NCBI GenBank assembly: GCA_035763625.1
Contig: DASUAS010000282.1
Span: forward strand, 1 to 37,865
Direction of reading: 5' to 3'
Source: DASUAS01 sp035763625
GTDB lineage: Bacteria > Actinomycetota > Acidimicrobiia > IMCC26256 > DASPTH01
DNA length: 37,865 nt
In this document: positions 1 through 7,809 of the stretch, one piece after another
How positions within the stretch are numbered: position 1 is the first letter of the stretch
Layout of the letters: each line of letters begins with the position of its first letter
Translations under genes and position numbers: made by a program
Notes under the pieces: generated by a model
Database searches by the model: none
Told to the model about the DNA's origin: nothing
Seen by the model: only the letters and a program-made list of their open reading frames with translations

Positions 1-1
1 G

Positions 2-508
2 ATGTTCCTCGGGCTGCTGCTCGCCACCACCACGATCACCGTCGGCGGCCGCACCGCCGACCCGTTCAGCGGCCAGACCTACTTCTTCTTCGCGCCGCTC
101 GTCATCCCGCTCGTGATCCTGGGCGTGCCGATCTTCGACACCGTGTTCTCGTTCCTGCGCCGGGTGTGGCGACGGCAGTCGTTCGCCCAGGCCGACCACG
201 AGCACCTCCACCACCGGCTCATGCGCATGGGCCACGGCCCGCGCCGCGCCGTCGTGATCCTGTGGCTGTGGACCGCGCTGCTCTCGGCGGTGGTCCTGCT
301 CCCCACCTTCACCAGCCACGGCAACTCGCTGGTGCCGCTGGCGGTGATCGCAATGGGACTGCTCCTCTACATCTACTTCCATCCCGGTGTCCGCAGCCTC
401 CGCGCGGGACCGGTGGCCGGCGAGCCTGTCGACCCCGCCGACGACGCCGACCAGGGCGCGGAAGTGGTCGAACTGGCGCGTCGGCGGGAATCTCGCGGCG
501 GCGGCTGA
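2..508 (+). CDS. wecA: WecA/TagO/MraY-family undecaprenyl-phosphate GlcNAc-1-phosphate transferase, C-terminal part
   Basis: This is the 3' part of a polytopic membrane enzyme that transfers a sugar-1-phosphate from a UDP-sugar to undecaprenyl (or decaprenyl) phosphate, the first lipid-linked step of cell-wall polymer synthesis. The frame is open from the window edge, so the N-terminal half is outside. Seen here are hydrophobic segments, the PIFDT motif (conserved Asp region), and HEHLHHRL, the His-rich cytoplasmic loop typical of WecA/TagO proteins rather than MraY. A charged Arg/Asp-rich tail ends at the TGA at 506-508. Actinobacteria commonly carry a wecA (rfe) gene immediately before the ATP synthase operon, and the atp genes follow here. 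The exact sugar substrate cannot be told from this fragment. Confidence 0.88.
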   Translation: MFLGLLLATTTITVGGRTADPFSGQTYFFFAPLVIPLVILGVPIFDTVFSFLRRVWRRQSFAQADHEHLHHRLMRMGHGPRRAVVILWLWTALLSAVVLLPTFTSHGNSLVPLAVIAMGLLLYIYFHPGVRSLRAGPVAGEPVDPADDADQGAEVVELARRRESRGGG

Positions 509-536
509 AGAAATTCTTCGGCGATCGCCTCCCGGT

Positions 537-566
537 TTGACCGTCCGCGGAGGCGCCGACTAGCTT
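537..566 (+). promoter_or_regulatory. Predicted promoter of the ATP synthase operon
   Basis: TTGACC at 537-542 and TAGCTT at 561-566 are separated by 18 nt. This is the only clear two-box sigma-A-type promoter I recognise in the window. It predicts a start site near 573 and a leader of about 57 nt before the GTG at 630. It lies between the stop of the wecA-like gene and the first atp gene. Confidence 0.7.
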
Positions 567-583
567 GTGCCCGCATTCACAAG
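564..583. promoter_or_regulatory. CRP/GlxR-like inverted repeat over the atp start site
   Basis: CTTGTG (564-569) and CACAAG (578-583) form a perfect 6-bp dyad with an 8-nt spacer. The inner 16 bp (566-581) match the CRP-family consensus TGTGA-N6-TCACA at 9 of 10 defined positions; only the fifth base of the left half differs. The dyad overlaps the -10 box and the predicted +1, a position expected to repress. CCCGC (570-574) and GCGGG (583-587) could also form a small RNA hairpin at the 5' end of the leader. Confidence 0.5.
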
Positions 584-629
584 CGGGAGTGGGTCGCAAC
601 GAGGCGCCGCTCGGGGGAGGAAACCGCCG

Positions 630-941
630 GTGAAACCCCGGCTCCGACGATTCGTACGTTGGCTGTTCGTGCCGAAGAAGGCACGCAGCGAAGACAAGTA
701 CCGCGGCGAGGCGTTTGCCAGTGGCCTCGAGCTCGTCGTTCCCACCGTCGTCTTCACGTTGCTCGGCCTGTGGGCCGACCGCAGCTGGGGCACCGCGCCG
801 CTCTTCTTGATCCTCGGCTTCGTGCTGGGCGCCGTCGGCACGTTCGTGAGCCAGTACTACCGCTACCAGGCCCGCAGCGAGATCAACGACGAAGGCAAGC
901 CGTGGACACGTTCGGCCTCGAGCCGGGGAGAAGGACCATGA
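630..941 (+). CDS. atpZ: AtpZ-like small membrane protein (ATPase_gene1 family)
   Basis: A 103-residue protein with a basic N-terminus (KPRLRRFVRWLFVPKK), two membrane helices and a charged tail. The first helix begins with GLELVVP and ends in GLWADRSWGTAPLF, and a second Gly-rich helix (LGFVLGAVG) follows, as in the AtpZ/ATPase_gene1 family encoded before atpB. AtpZ proteins are reported to work with AtpI in c-ring assembly or divalent cation movement; that role is inferred here. I chose the GTG at 630 because GGGGGAGG (613-620) sits 9 nt before it. The in-frame GTG at 567 lies upstream of the predicted transcription start. The end overlaps the next gene by 4 nt (ATGA). Confidence 0.72.
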   Translation: MKPRLRRFVRWLFVPKKARSEDKYRGEAFASGLELVVPTVVFTLLGLWADRSWGTAPLFLILGFVLGAVGTFVSQYYRYQARSEINDEGKPWTRSASSRGEGP

Positions 942-1384
942 GCGAGCCATCCGTGCCGTCCGAGCTCTCGGTGCCCAGCCCCGACGGGATCGAGTCGCGC
1001 ATCGCGCGCGACATCGCCCGCCACGCGCTCTGGGTCGCCCCGGTGGCGATCCTGGCCCTCGGCATCTGGCAGGGCGTCGGCGGCGCGCTGGGCGTGGCGC
1101 TCGCCCTCGTCGTCGTGCTCGCCAACTTCCTCATCACCGGGGCGCTGCTCGGCTGGGCCGCCCGCATCTCGCCCACGATGATCATGGCCGTCGCGCTCGG
1201 CGGCTTCGTCGTGTGGCTGCTCGTCATCTTCGGCACCGGTCTGCTGGTGGAGCAGATCGACGCCGTCAACCTCGACGTCTTCGTCGTGTCCGTGCTCGTG
1301 CTGCATCTCGGCCTGCTCTTCTGGGAGATGCGCTCGATCAGCTTCAGTCTCGCATCCCCCGGGCTCAAGCCCCGGAAGTCCTAG
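938..1384 (+). CDS. atpI: AtpI-like ATP synthase protein I, four-helix membrane protein
   Basis: A 148-residue protein whose first 40 residues are soluble and Ser/Pro-rich. Four hydrophobic segments follow, roughly residues 32-50, 54-76, 84-106 and 112-132. Size, topology and position just before atpB fit the ATP synthase I chain (AtpI), which helps assemble the c-ring. Sequence similarity to characterised AtpI proteins is weak by eye, so the call rests mostly on context. Its ATG overlaps the stop of the AtpZ-like gene, indicating translational coupling. The atpB start lies 9 nt past the stop, and AGGAGC after the stop serves atpB. Confidence 0.65.
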   Translation: MSEPSVPSELSVPSPDGIESRIARDIARHALWVAPVAILALGIWQGVGGALGVALALVVVLANFLITGALLGWAARISPTMIMAVALGGFVVWLLVIFGTGLLVEQIDAVNLDVFVVSVLVLHLGLLFWEMRSISFSLASPGLKPRKS

Positions 1385-1393
1385 GAGCACTTC

Positions 1394-2176
1394 GTGGTCC
1401 CGGTTCTCGCCGATCTCCTGCCCAACGTCAACGAGCTCTTCGAGTTCAAGGGCTTCTTCGGCCAGCATCAGTGGTACGAGTTCAACAAGACGGCGCTCAT
1501 GGCGTTCGTCTCGACGATCATCTGCATCCTGCTGTTCTACGTCGGGTCACGGAAGAAGGCCATGGTCCCGGCCGGTCTCCAGAACATGGCCGAGATGGGC
1601 TACGAGACCGTCGAGCAGCAGATCGCGGTCGAGGTCATGGGCGTCGACCACGGCCGCAAGTGGGCGCCGTTCCTGTCGACGCTGTTCTTCTGGATCTTCT
1701 TCATCAACATCTGGTCGACGGTGCCGTTCATCTACTTCCCGGCGACGTCGCGCATCTCGATCCCGCTCTACCTCGCCATACAGACGTGGGTGATCTTCAT
1801 CTTCGTCGGCTTCAAGCACCAGGGCCTGGGCTACTTCCGCAACGTCGTGCCGTCGGGGGTGCCGGGTCCCCTGCTGATCCTCGTGGTGCCGATCGAGATC
1901 ATCTCGAAGTACTTCATCCGGCCGTTCTCGCTGGCGGTCCGACTCTTCGCCAACATGGCCGCCGGTCACGTGCTCCTCGCGGTGTTCTGCATCATGACGA
2001 GCGAGCTGATCATCCACCACAACAGCGGCATCTGGCAGATCCCCCTCGGGATCCTCCCGTTCTTCGCGCTCGTCGCGATGACCGCGTTCGAGTTCCTCGT
2101 CGCGCTGCTCCAGGCGTACATCTTCACCATCCTCACGGCGGTGTACGTCAACGAGTCGCTCCACGCGGAGCACTGA
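1394..2176 (+). CDS. atpB: F1Fo ATP synthase subunit a
   Basis: The proton-channel stator subunit of Fo, 260 residues, with about six membrane segments. The essential arginine is Arg183 in AVRLFANMAAGH, and Gln240 in LLQAYIF matches E. coli Gln252. The position equivalent to E. coli Glu219 is His192, the residue also seen in mitochondrial a subunits, so it is a natural variant and not damage. The start is GTG at 1394, preceded by AGGAGC at 1383-1388. The gene is followed by a 52-nt gap holding a duplicated 14-bp element before atpE. Confidence 0.97.
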   Translation: MVPVLADLLPNVNELFEFKGFFGQHQWYEFNKTALMAFVSTIICILLFYVGSRKKAMVPAGLQNMAEMGYETVEQQIAVEVMGVDHGRKWAPFLSTLFFWIFFINIWSTVPFIYFPATSRISIPLYLAIQTWVIFIFVGFKHQGLGYFRNVVPSGVPGPLLILVVPIEIISKYFIRPFSLAVRLFANMAAGHVLLAVFCIMTSELIIHHNSGIWQIPLGILPFFALVAMTAFEFLVALLQAYIFTILTAVYVNESLHAEH

Positions 2177-2187
2177 GCACCACCCAG

Positions 2188-2219
2188 TCCAGCAACCAAG
2201 GCCAATCCAGCAACCAAGG
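2188..2219 (+). repeat. Duplicated 14-bp element before atpE
   Basis: TCCAGCAACCAAGG occurs at 2188-2201 and again at 2206-2219, an 18-nt period, in the atpB-atpE gap. The second copy runs into AAGGAGA, the ribosome binding site for the atpE GTG at 2229. The first copy carries a second AAGG. This may be a duplicated translation-enhancing leader for the high-copy c subunit. Confidence 0.8.
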
Positions 2220-2228
2220 AGAGACAGC

Positions 2229-2471
2229 GTGAACGAGTTCGTGAGCCTGGCGGTGACGCAGGCGGACGCCCTGAAGTCCGGCCTCGGGTCGGTCGGTTAC
2301 GGCCTTGCCGCCATCGGCCCCGGCATCGGCATCGGGTACCTGGTCGGTCAGTCGGTGCAGGCCATGGCCCGTCAGCCCGAGATGGCCGGCAACGTGCGGA
2401 CGACGATGTTCCTCGGCATCGCGTTCGCCGAGGCGCTCGCCCTGATCGGTTTCGTCCTCAAATTCATCTGA
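2229..2471 (+). CDS. atpE: F1Fo ATP synthase subunit c
   Basis: An 80-residue hairpin of two helices that forms the rotor ring. The Gly-rich first helix (GPGIGIGYLVG), the polar loop with ARQPE, and the second helix with the ion-carrying Glu68 in FAEALALIG are all present. No Gln sits at the first-helix sodium position and the residue after Glu68 is Ala, so the ring should carry protons, not sodium. The start is GTG at 2229 with AAGGAGA just upstream. The 10-residue N-terminal lead is ordinary for actinobacteria. Confidence 0.97.
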   Translation: MNEFVSLAVTQADALKSGLGSVGYGLAAIGPGIGIGYLVGQSVQAMARQPEMAGNVRTTMFLGIAFAEALALIGFVLKFI

Positions 2472-2530
2472 CCGACGCGTCGCGGCGATCAGCCCGCGAC
2501 GCACTGGCACTTCGGAAGGAAGGACGCGCC

Positions 2531-3205
2531 ATGCGCATCCGTAGGTTGCTGGCAGCAGCGTTGCTCGGAGGGGCGATGCTGTTCGCGCTGGCGCAGCCGG
2601 CGAGCGCCGACCCGTCGGTGGAGGCGAACAAAGAGCTCCGCGAGTGCGTCGAGAAGGCGCTCAAGGGCTCCAACGCCGATCTCCAGAACGCGATCAACGA
2701 CTGCCACAAGGCGAAGAGCATCGTGGTGCCGGCGGCACCCGAGCTGCTCTGGGGCTCGATCGCGTTCCTGATCGTGCTCGGCGTGCTCGCGAAGTTCGCC
2801 TACCCCACGATGAAGAAGACGCTGGCGGACCGTCAGGACAAGATCCGTCACGACCTGGAAGGGGCGGAGTCCGCCCGGCTCGAGGCCGAGCGGGAGCGCG
2901 ACGACTATCGCCAGAAGGTCCAGGAGTCGCGTCAAGAAGCGGTGGAGATCCTCGAAGCCGCGCGTGGTGATGCCGAAAGAGTGCGCGCCGACATCGTCGC
3001 CCGGGCGGAGACCGAGGCCATGGAGATCAAGGCGCGGGCCAACGACGACATCCGCCTCGCGACCGAGCGGGCCCAGGCCGACCTCCAGGCATCGGTGAAG
3101 GACCTCTCGATCGAGCTGGCCGAGAAGGTCGTCGAGCGCAACCTCGACCCCGAGACGCAGCGTGCCCTGATCGACAGCTACATCGCGCAGGTCGGGAGCA
3201 ACTGA
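2531..3205 (+). CDS. atpF: F1Fo ATP synthase subunit b with N-terminal signal peptide
   Basis: The peripheral-stalk subunit, 224 residues, clearly longer than the usual 155-180. Residues 1-26 look like a Sec signal peptide: a basic start (MRIRRLL), a hydrophobic core and a QPASA cleavage site before Asp27. Residues 27-70 would be outside the membrane and contain Cys39 and Cys58. A second hydrophobic helix (about 72-91) is the expected b-subunit anchor. From 95 to the end there is a long, highly charged coiled coil rich in Glu, Arg and Ala, followed by the C-terminal delta-binding part. GGAAGGAAGGA precedes the ATG, supporting this start and so the reality of the signal-like segment. Whether it is cleaved is unknown. 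Confidence 0.93.
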   Translation: MRIRRLLAAALLGGAMLFALAQPASADPSVEANKELRECVEKALKGSNADLQNAINDCHKAKSIVVPAAPELLWGSIAFLIVLGVLAKFAYPTMKKTLADRQDKIRHDLEGAESARLEAERERDDYRQKVQESRQEAVEILEAARGDAERVRADIVARAETEAMEIKARANDDIRLATERAQADLQASVKDLSIELAEKVVERNLDPETQRALIDSYIAQVGSN

Positions 3206-3206
3206 C

Positions 3207-3740
3207 GTGAGCAACGCCAGCGACCGCATCGAGTCCTACGCCACGGCGTTCCTCGAGGTCGCCCGGACCGAGGGCCACCTGGCCGAGGTCGAGGACGAGC
3301 TGTTCCGGTTCGCCCGCGCCTACGCGGCTTCGGACGAGCTGCGGCTCGCGCTCACCGATCCGAACCTCCCCGCGGCGCGCAAGGTCGCGGTGATCCAGGA
3401 TCTGCTCGAGCGCAAGGCGCTCGCCACGTCCCAGGCGTTGGTGCTCGCCGTGGTGGTCGCAGGCCGGGCCGGTGAGCTCGAGCAGATCGTCGACAAGTTC
3501 GTCGAGCTCGCGGTGGCGGAGCGCGCGCACGAGGTCGCCGAGGTCCGCACCGCGGTGCCGCTCAGCGACGAAGACGTCGTGCGCCTGCGGGACGCGCTGA
3601 GCGCGGCCACCCGCAAGAACGTCGAGGTGAAGGTCGTCATCGACCCCGACGTCATGGGCGGGATCGTCACCAAGGTGGGCGATCTGGTGATCGACGGGTC
3701 CGTCCGCCACCGCCTCGACCAACTCCGCGAACAGATCTAG
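3207..3740 (+). CDS. atpH: F1Fo ATP synthase subunit delta (OSCP)
   Basis: A 177-residue stator subunit joining the b stalk to the top of F1. The N-terminal helical domain (about 1-105) is followed by the C-terminal domain with the family signature: DPDVMGGIVTKVGDLVIDGS (residues 149-168) and HRLDQLR. It is a plain single-domain delta, not the b-delta fusion found in mycobacteria, and b is encoded separately upstream. The GTG start lies 1 nt after the atpF stop, so translation is probably coupled. Confidence 0.95.
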   Translation: MSNASDRIESYATAFLEVARTEGHLAEVEDELFRFARAYAASDELRLALTDPNLPAARKVAVIQDLLERKALATSQALVLAVVVAGRAGELEQIVDKFVELAVAERAHEVAEVRTAVPLSDEDVVRLRDALSAATRKNVEVKVVIDPDVMGGIVTKVGDLVIDGSVRHRLDQLREQI

Positions 3741-3764
3741 CCAGAGGAAGACTGGAAGGAACAG

Positions 3765-5351
3765 ATGGCTGAGTTGACCATCAACGTCGAGGAGATCGCT
3801 GCCGCGCTCAAGGCGCACGTCTCCACGTTCACGCCCACCCTCGACTCGGCCAACGTCGGCCAGGTGCTGGAGGTGGGTGACGGCATCGCGCGCGTCGCGG
3901 GCCTACCGCAGACCGCGGTCAACGAGGTCCTCGAGTTCGAAGGGGGCACGCTCGGCCTCGCGCTGAACCTCGACGAGGATTCGATCGGTGCGGTCGTGCT
4001 CGGCGAGGCGAGCCACGTCGAGGAAGGCGGCGCGGTCAAGGCGACCGGACGCATCCTCTCGGTCGCGGTCGGCGACGCCCTGATCGGCCGTGTCGTCGAC
4101 GGTCTCGGGCGTCCGATCGACGGCAAGGGTGCGATCGCCTCCACCGAGGTCCGTCGCCTCGAGGTACAGGCGCCGGGCATCGTCGGTCGCCAGCCGGTGC
4201 ACGAGCCGCTCCAGACCGGCATCAAGGCCATCGACGCGATGACGCCGGTCGGTCGTGGTCAGCGGGAGCTCATCATCGGCGACCGCAAGACGGGCAAGAC
4301 GACCGTCGCCATCGACACGATCCTGGCCCAGAAGGGCCAGGGCGTGAAGTGCATCTACGTCGCGATCGGCCAGAAGGGATCGACCGTCGCGCAGACCGTC
4401 GCCACGCTCGAGGAGCACGGCGCGATGGACTACACGGTGGTGGTGAACGCGCCAGCCGCCGACGAGGCGGTGTTCAAGTACCTCGCCCCCTACGCGGGAT
4501 GCGCCATCGGCCAGCACTGGATGGACAACGGTGAGCACGCGCTCGTCGTCTACGACGACCTGTCGAAGCAGGCGGAGTCGTACCGCCAGCTGTCGCTGCT
4601 GCTGCGCCGTCCGCCGGGTCGTGAGGCCTATCCGGGCGACGTCTTCTACCTGCACAGCCGTCTGCTCGAGCGTGCGGCCAAGCTCAGCGATGCGCTCGGC
4701 GCCGGTTCGCTCACCGCGCTCCCGATCATCGAGACCAAGGCGGGTGACGTCTCGGCGTACATCCCCACCAACGTGATCTCGATCACCGACGGCCAGATCT
4801 ACCTCCAGGAGAACCTCTTCCGGTCGGGTGTGCGGCCCGCGGTCGACGTGGGCATCTCGGTGTCCCGGGTGGGTGGCGCCGCGCAGATCAAGGCCATGCG
4901 GTCGGTGGCCGGAACGCTGAAGGTCGACCTCGCGCAGTTCCGCGACCTCGAGGCGTTCGCCACGTTCGCGTCCGACCTCGACGCGGTGTCGAAGGCCCAG
5001 CTCGAGCGTGGGTACCGCCTGGTCGAGCTGCTGAAGCAACCGCTCAACTCGCCGATGCCGGTGGAGCTGCAGGTGCTGTCGGTCTTCGCCGGCACGTCCG
5101 GCGTGCTCGACGACCTCGAGGTGCACGACATCCGTCGCTTCGAGGACGACATGCACGAGTGGTTCCAGGCCCGCCACGGCGCGTTGCTCGACCACATCCG
5201 TGGCACCGGCACGTTGCCCGAGGGCGACGAGATGGCGAACGCGATGGCGGAGTTCAAGGAGACGTTCGCCGCTGCCCTCGCCGGCGAAGCCGCCGCCACC
5301 GCGCAGGCCGCCGAGGCCACCGAGCCCGTCGCGGCTGGGACAGGGCAGTAG
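3765..5351 (+). CDS. atpA: F1Fo ATP synthase subunit alpha
   Basis: The non-catalytic nucleotide-binding subunit of F1, 528 residues. In order there is an N-terminal beta-barrel, a P-loop (GDRKTGKT, about 172-179) and the conserved ISVSRVGGAAQ segment with the arginine finger acting at the neighbouring beta site. The C-terminal helical bundle is followed by an Ala/Glu-rich tail of about 25 residues that is probably disordered. GGAAGGA at 3754-3760 is a good ribosome binding site. The stop is 6 nt before atpG. Confidence 0.98.
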   Translation: MAELTINVEEIAAALKAHVSTFTPTLDSANVGQVLEVGDGIARVAGLPQTAVNEVLEFEGGTLGLALNLDEDSIGAVVLGEASHVEEGGAVKATGRILSVAVGDALIGRVVDGLGRPIDGKGAIASTEVRRLEVQAPGIVGRQPVHEPLQTGIKAIDAMTPVGRGQRELIIGDRKTGKTTVAIDTILAQKGQGVKCIYVAIGQKGSTVAQTVATLEEHGAMDYTVVVNAPAADEAVFKYLAPYAGCAIGQHWMDNGEHALVVYDDLSKQAESYRQLSLLLRRPPGREAYPGDVFYLHSRLLERAAKLSDALGAGSLTALPIIETKAGDVSAYIPTNVISITDGQIYLQENLFRSGVRPAVDVGISVSRVGGAAQIKAMRSVAGTLKVDLAQFRDLEAFATFASDLDAVSKAQLERGYRLVELLKQPLNSPMPVELQVLSVFAGTSGVLDDLEVHDIRRFEDDMHEWFQARHGALLDHIRGTGTLPEGDEMANAMAEFKETFAAALAGEAAATAQAAEATEPVAAGTGQ

Positions 5352-5357
5352 GGCGAC

Positions 5358-6338
5358 ATGGCTGGTGGTCAGGAGCGGGTGCTGCGGCGGCGGATACGCA
5401 GCATCCAGTCGACGCAGAAGATCACTCGTGCGCAGGAGCTGATCGCCGCGAGCCGGATCGTGCGTGCGCAGGGTCGTGTGCACGCCGCGCAGCCCTACAG
5501 CGAATCGATCACCGAAGTGGTCAGCGACCTGGCGGCAGCCAGTGGTGGGATCAACAGCGCGCTGCTCGTGCCGCGACCAGAGGTGCGCCGGGTCGCGCAC
5601 ATCGTGATCGCGGCCGACCGCGGCCTCTGCGGCGCCTACAACTCCAACGTGTTGCGGGCCGCCGAGACGGCCGTGGCCGAGGATCGCGCCGCCGGGCGGG
5701 GCTACTCGCTGATCACCAGTGGCCGCAAGGCCGAGGCCTACTTCCGCTACCGCGACTACGAGGTCGACGCGTCGTTCACCGGCTTCTCCGACCAGCCGAC
5801 CTACGAGCACGCGCGCGAGATCGGTCGGGCCGCGACGCGGGCGTTCCTCGCCGAGGAGACCGATCTCGTCGAGATCGTCTACACCCGGTTCCTGTCGGCC
5901 GGCGTCCAGGTGGTCGAGCGCCAGACCCTCGTCCCCATGGCTCGCGACGAGGTGGACGCCGATGAGAGCGGCGGTCCCGTCACCGCCTCGTACGAGTTCG
6001 AACCGTCGCCCGACTCGATCCTCGATCTGCTGCTCCCGCGCTACGTCGACTCGCGTGTGTTCGCGGCGCTGCTCAACGCGGCCGCGTCGGAGCACGCGTC
6101 GCGCCAGCGCGCGATGAAGTCGGCCACCGACAACGCGCACGATCTGATCGTCAGCCTCAGCCGCGTGATGAACCGCGCTCGCCAGGACTCCATCACGACG
6201 GAGATCATGGAGATCGTCGGGGGCGCGGAGGCCCTGCGCGGGTCGAAGACGAAGCTCGTGTCCGACGACTTCCTCGCCGACACCATCGAGGCCCGCGAGG
6301 CCGACCTCTTCCAAGCCCGCACCCAATCCAACTCGTAG
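5358..6338 (+). CDS. atpG: F1Fo ATP synthase subunit gamma
   Basis: The central rotor shaft, 326 residues, somewhat longer than the usual 285-305. The N-terminal helix carries RRRIRSIQSTQKIT, and the C-terminal helix carries NRARQDSITTEIMEIVGGA, the conserved pair forming the coiled coil inside the alpha3beta3 ring. The Rossmann-like middle contains IVIAADRGLCGAYNSN. The N-terminal signature reads RAQELIAAS where most families have KAMEMVAAS, a mild divergence. The extra length lies in the middle domain near residues 190-225, an acidic stretch (DEVDADESGG), comparable in place to actinobacterial gamma-loop insertions. Confidence 0.96.
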   Translation: MAGGQERVLRRRIRSIQSTQKITRAQELIAASRIVRAQGRVHAAQPYSESITEVVSDLAAASGGINSALLVPRPEVRRVAHIVIAADRGLCGAYNSNVLRAAETAVAEDRAAGRGYSLITSGRKAEAYFRYRDYEVDASFTGFSDQPTYEHAREIGRAATRAFLAEETDLVEIVYTRFLSAGVQVVERQTLVPMARDEVDADESGGPVTASYEFEPSPDSILDLLLPRYVDSRVFAALLNAAASEHASRQRAMKSATDNAHDLIVSLSRVMNRARQDSITTEIMEIVGGAEALRGSKTKLVSDDFLADTIEAREADLFQARTQSNS

Positions 6339-6348
6339 GAGATTGGAC

Positions 6349-7803
6349 ATGACAGTCACCGCCGACACCCCCTCCACCACCGACACCGACCTCAAGGACG
6401 GTCGCGTGGTCGCGATCGCCGGCCCGGTCGTCGACGTCGAGTTCCCGCCCGACGCGCTGCCCGAGATCAACTTCGCGGTGGAGATGGACGCCGAGCTCGA
6501 GGGCGAGACGATCACCATCACCGCCGAGGTCGCGCAGCAGATCGGCGACAGCCGCGTGCGCGTCATCTGCCTGAAGCCGACCGACGGACTGCAGCGCGGC
6601 ACCATCGTGCGCAACCTCGGCCACGGCATCACGATGCCCGTCGGCGACGGCGTGCTGGGCCACGTGTTCAACGTGATCGGTGAGCCGCTCGACATCGACG
6701 AGTCGAAGCTCACCAACATCGAAGATCGGTGGGAGATCCACCGCGACGCGCCAGCCTTCGACCAGCTCGAACCCAAAGCGAAGATGTTCGAGACCGGCAT
6801 CAAGGTCGTCGACCTGCTCGAGCCCTACGTGGAAGGCGGCAAGATCGGCCTCTTCGGCGGCGCCGGTGTGGGCAAGACCGTGCTCATCCAGGAGATGATC
6901 CAGCGGGTCGCCACCCACCACGGTGGTGTGTCGGTGTTCGCCGGGGTCGGGGAGCGCACCCGTGAAGGCACCGACCTCTGGCTCGAGATGCAGGAGTCGG
7001 GCGTCATCGAGAAGACCGCCCTCATCTACGGCCAGATGGACGAGCCGCCGGGCGTGCGCCTCCGGGTCGCGCTGTCGGCCCTCACCGTCGCCGAGTACTT
7101 CCGCGACGTGAAGAACCAGGACGTGCTGCTCTTCGTCGACAACATCTTCCGCTTCGTGCAGGCGGGTTCCGAGGTGTCGACGCTGCTCGGCCGCATGCCG
7201 TCGGCGGTGGGGTACCAGCCCACACTGGCCGACGAGATGGGCGAGCTGCAGGAGCGCATCACGTCGACCAAGGGTCACTCGATCACGTCGCTGCAGGCCG
7301 TCTACGTGCCCGCCGACGACTACACCGACCCGGCGCCGTTCACGACCTTCACCCACCTCGACGCGACCACCGAGCTCTCACGCCAGATCGCGGCGCTCGG
7401 CATCTACCCGGCGGTGGACCCGCTGGCGTCGACGTCGAACATCCTGGCTCCCGAGGTCGTGGGCGACCGCCACTACCAGGTGGCCCGACGGGTGCAGGAG
7501 GTGCTGCAGCGCTACGAGGAGCTGCAGGACATCATCGCCATCCTGGGGCTCGACGAGCTCTCCGAAGACGACAAGGTCACGGTCTCGCGGGCCCGCAAGA
7601 TCCAGCGGTTCCTGTCGCAGCCGTTCTTCGTGGGCGAGGTGTTCACCGGTCTGCCGGGCATCTTCGTGTCCGTCGAGGAGACGGTGCAGTCGTTCGAGGC
7701 GTTGGTCGACGGTGAGCTCGACGACGCGCCCGAGCAGGCGTTCTTCAACGTCGGTGGGGCCGAGAGCGTGCTGGCCAAGGCCAAGCAGCTCCAGGAGTCC
7801 TGA
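6349..7803 (+). CDS. atpD: F1Fo ATP synthase subunit beta
   Basis: The catalytic subunit, 484 residues. The P-loop is GGAGVGKT (170-177), and GERTREG carries the catalytic glutamate (Glu202). The Walker B region is VLLFVDNIFRF, and the DELSEED-type loop reads DELSEDD. I chose the ATG at 6349, which has AGGAGA at 6337-6342 with 6 nt spacing; the in-frame TTG at 6343 touches that site. The N-terminal 15 residues are Thr-rich and variable. Confidence 0.98.
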   Translation: MTVTADTPSTTDTDLKDGRVVAIAGPVVDVEFPPDALPEINFAVEMDAELEGETITITAEVAQQIGDSRVRVICLKPTDGLQRGTIVRNLGHGITMPVGDGVLGHVFNVIGEPLDIDESKLTNIEDRWEIHRDAPAFDQLEPKAKMFETGIKVVDLLEPYVEGGKIGLFGGAGVGKTVLIQEMIQRVATHHGGVSVFAGVGERTREGTDLWLEMQESGVIEKTALIYGQMDEPPGVRLRVALSALTVAEYFRDVKNQDVLLFVDNIFRFVQAGSEVSTLLGRMPSAVGYQPTLADEMGELQERITSTKGHSITSLQAVYVPADDYTDPAPFTTFTHLDATTELSRQIAALGIYPAVDPLASTSNILAPEVVGDRHYQVARRVQEVLQRYEELQDIIAILGLDELSEDDKVTVSRARKIQRFLSQPFFVGEVFTGLPGIFVSVEETVQSFEALVDGELDDAPEQAFFNVGGAESVLAKAKQLQES

Positions 7804-7809
7804 GCTCCG

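Noticed and set aside
567..629. GTG at 567 as the start of the AtpZ-like gene
   Set aside because: It lies directly after the -10 box and before the predicted transcription start, and has no ribosome binding site. The GTG at 630 has GGGGGAGG at good distance and begins the conserved part.
6343..6348. TTG at 6343 as the atpD start
   Set aside because: It abuts the AGGAGA site. The ATG at 6349 has proper spacing and is the usual start type.
3903..6803. A 966-codon open frame antisense to atpA-atpG-atpD
   Set aside because: It is the complement of three certain genes in a very GC-rich genome, where the opposite frame rarely meets stops. Its composition (His/Arg/Asp-rich) matches no protein family.
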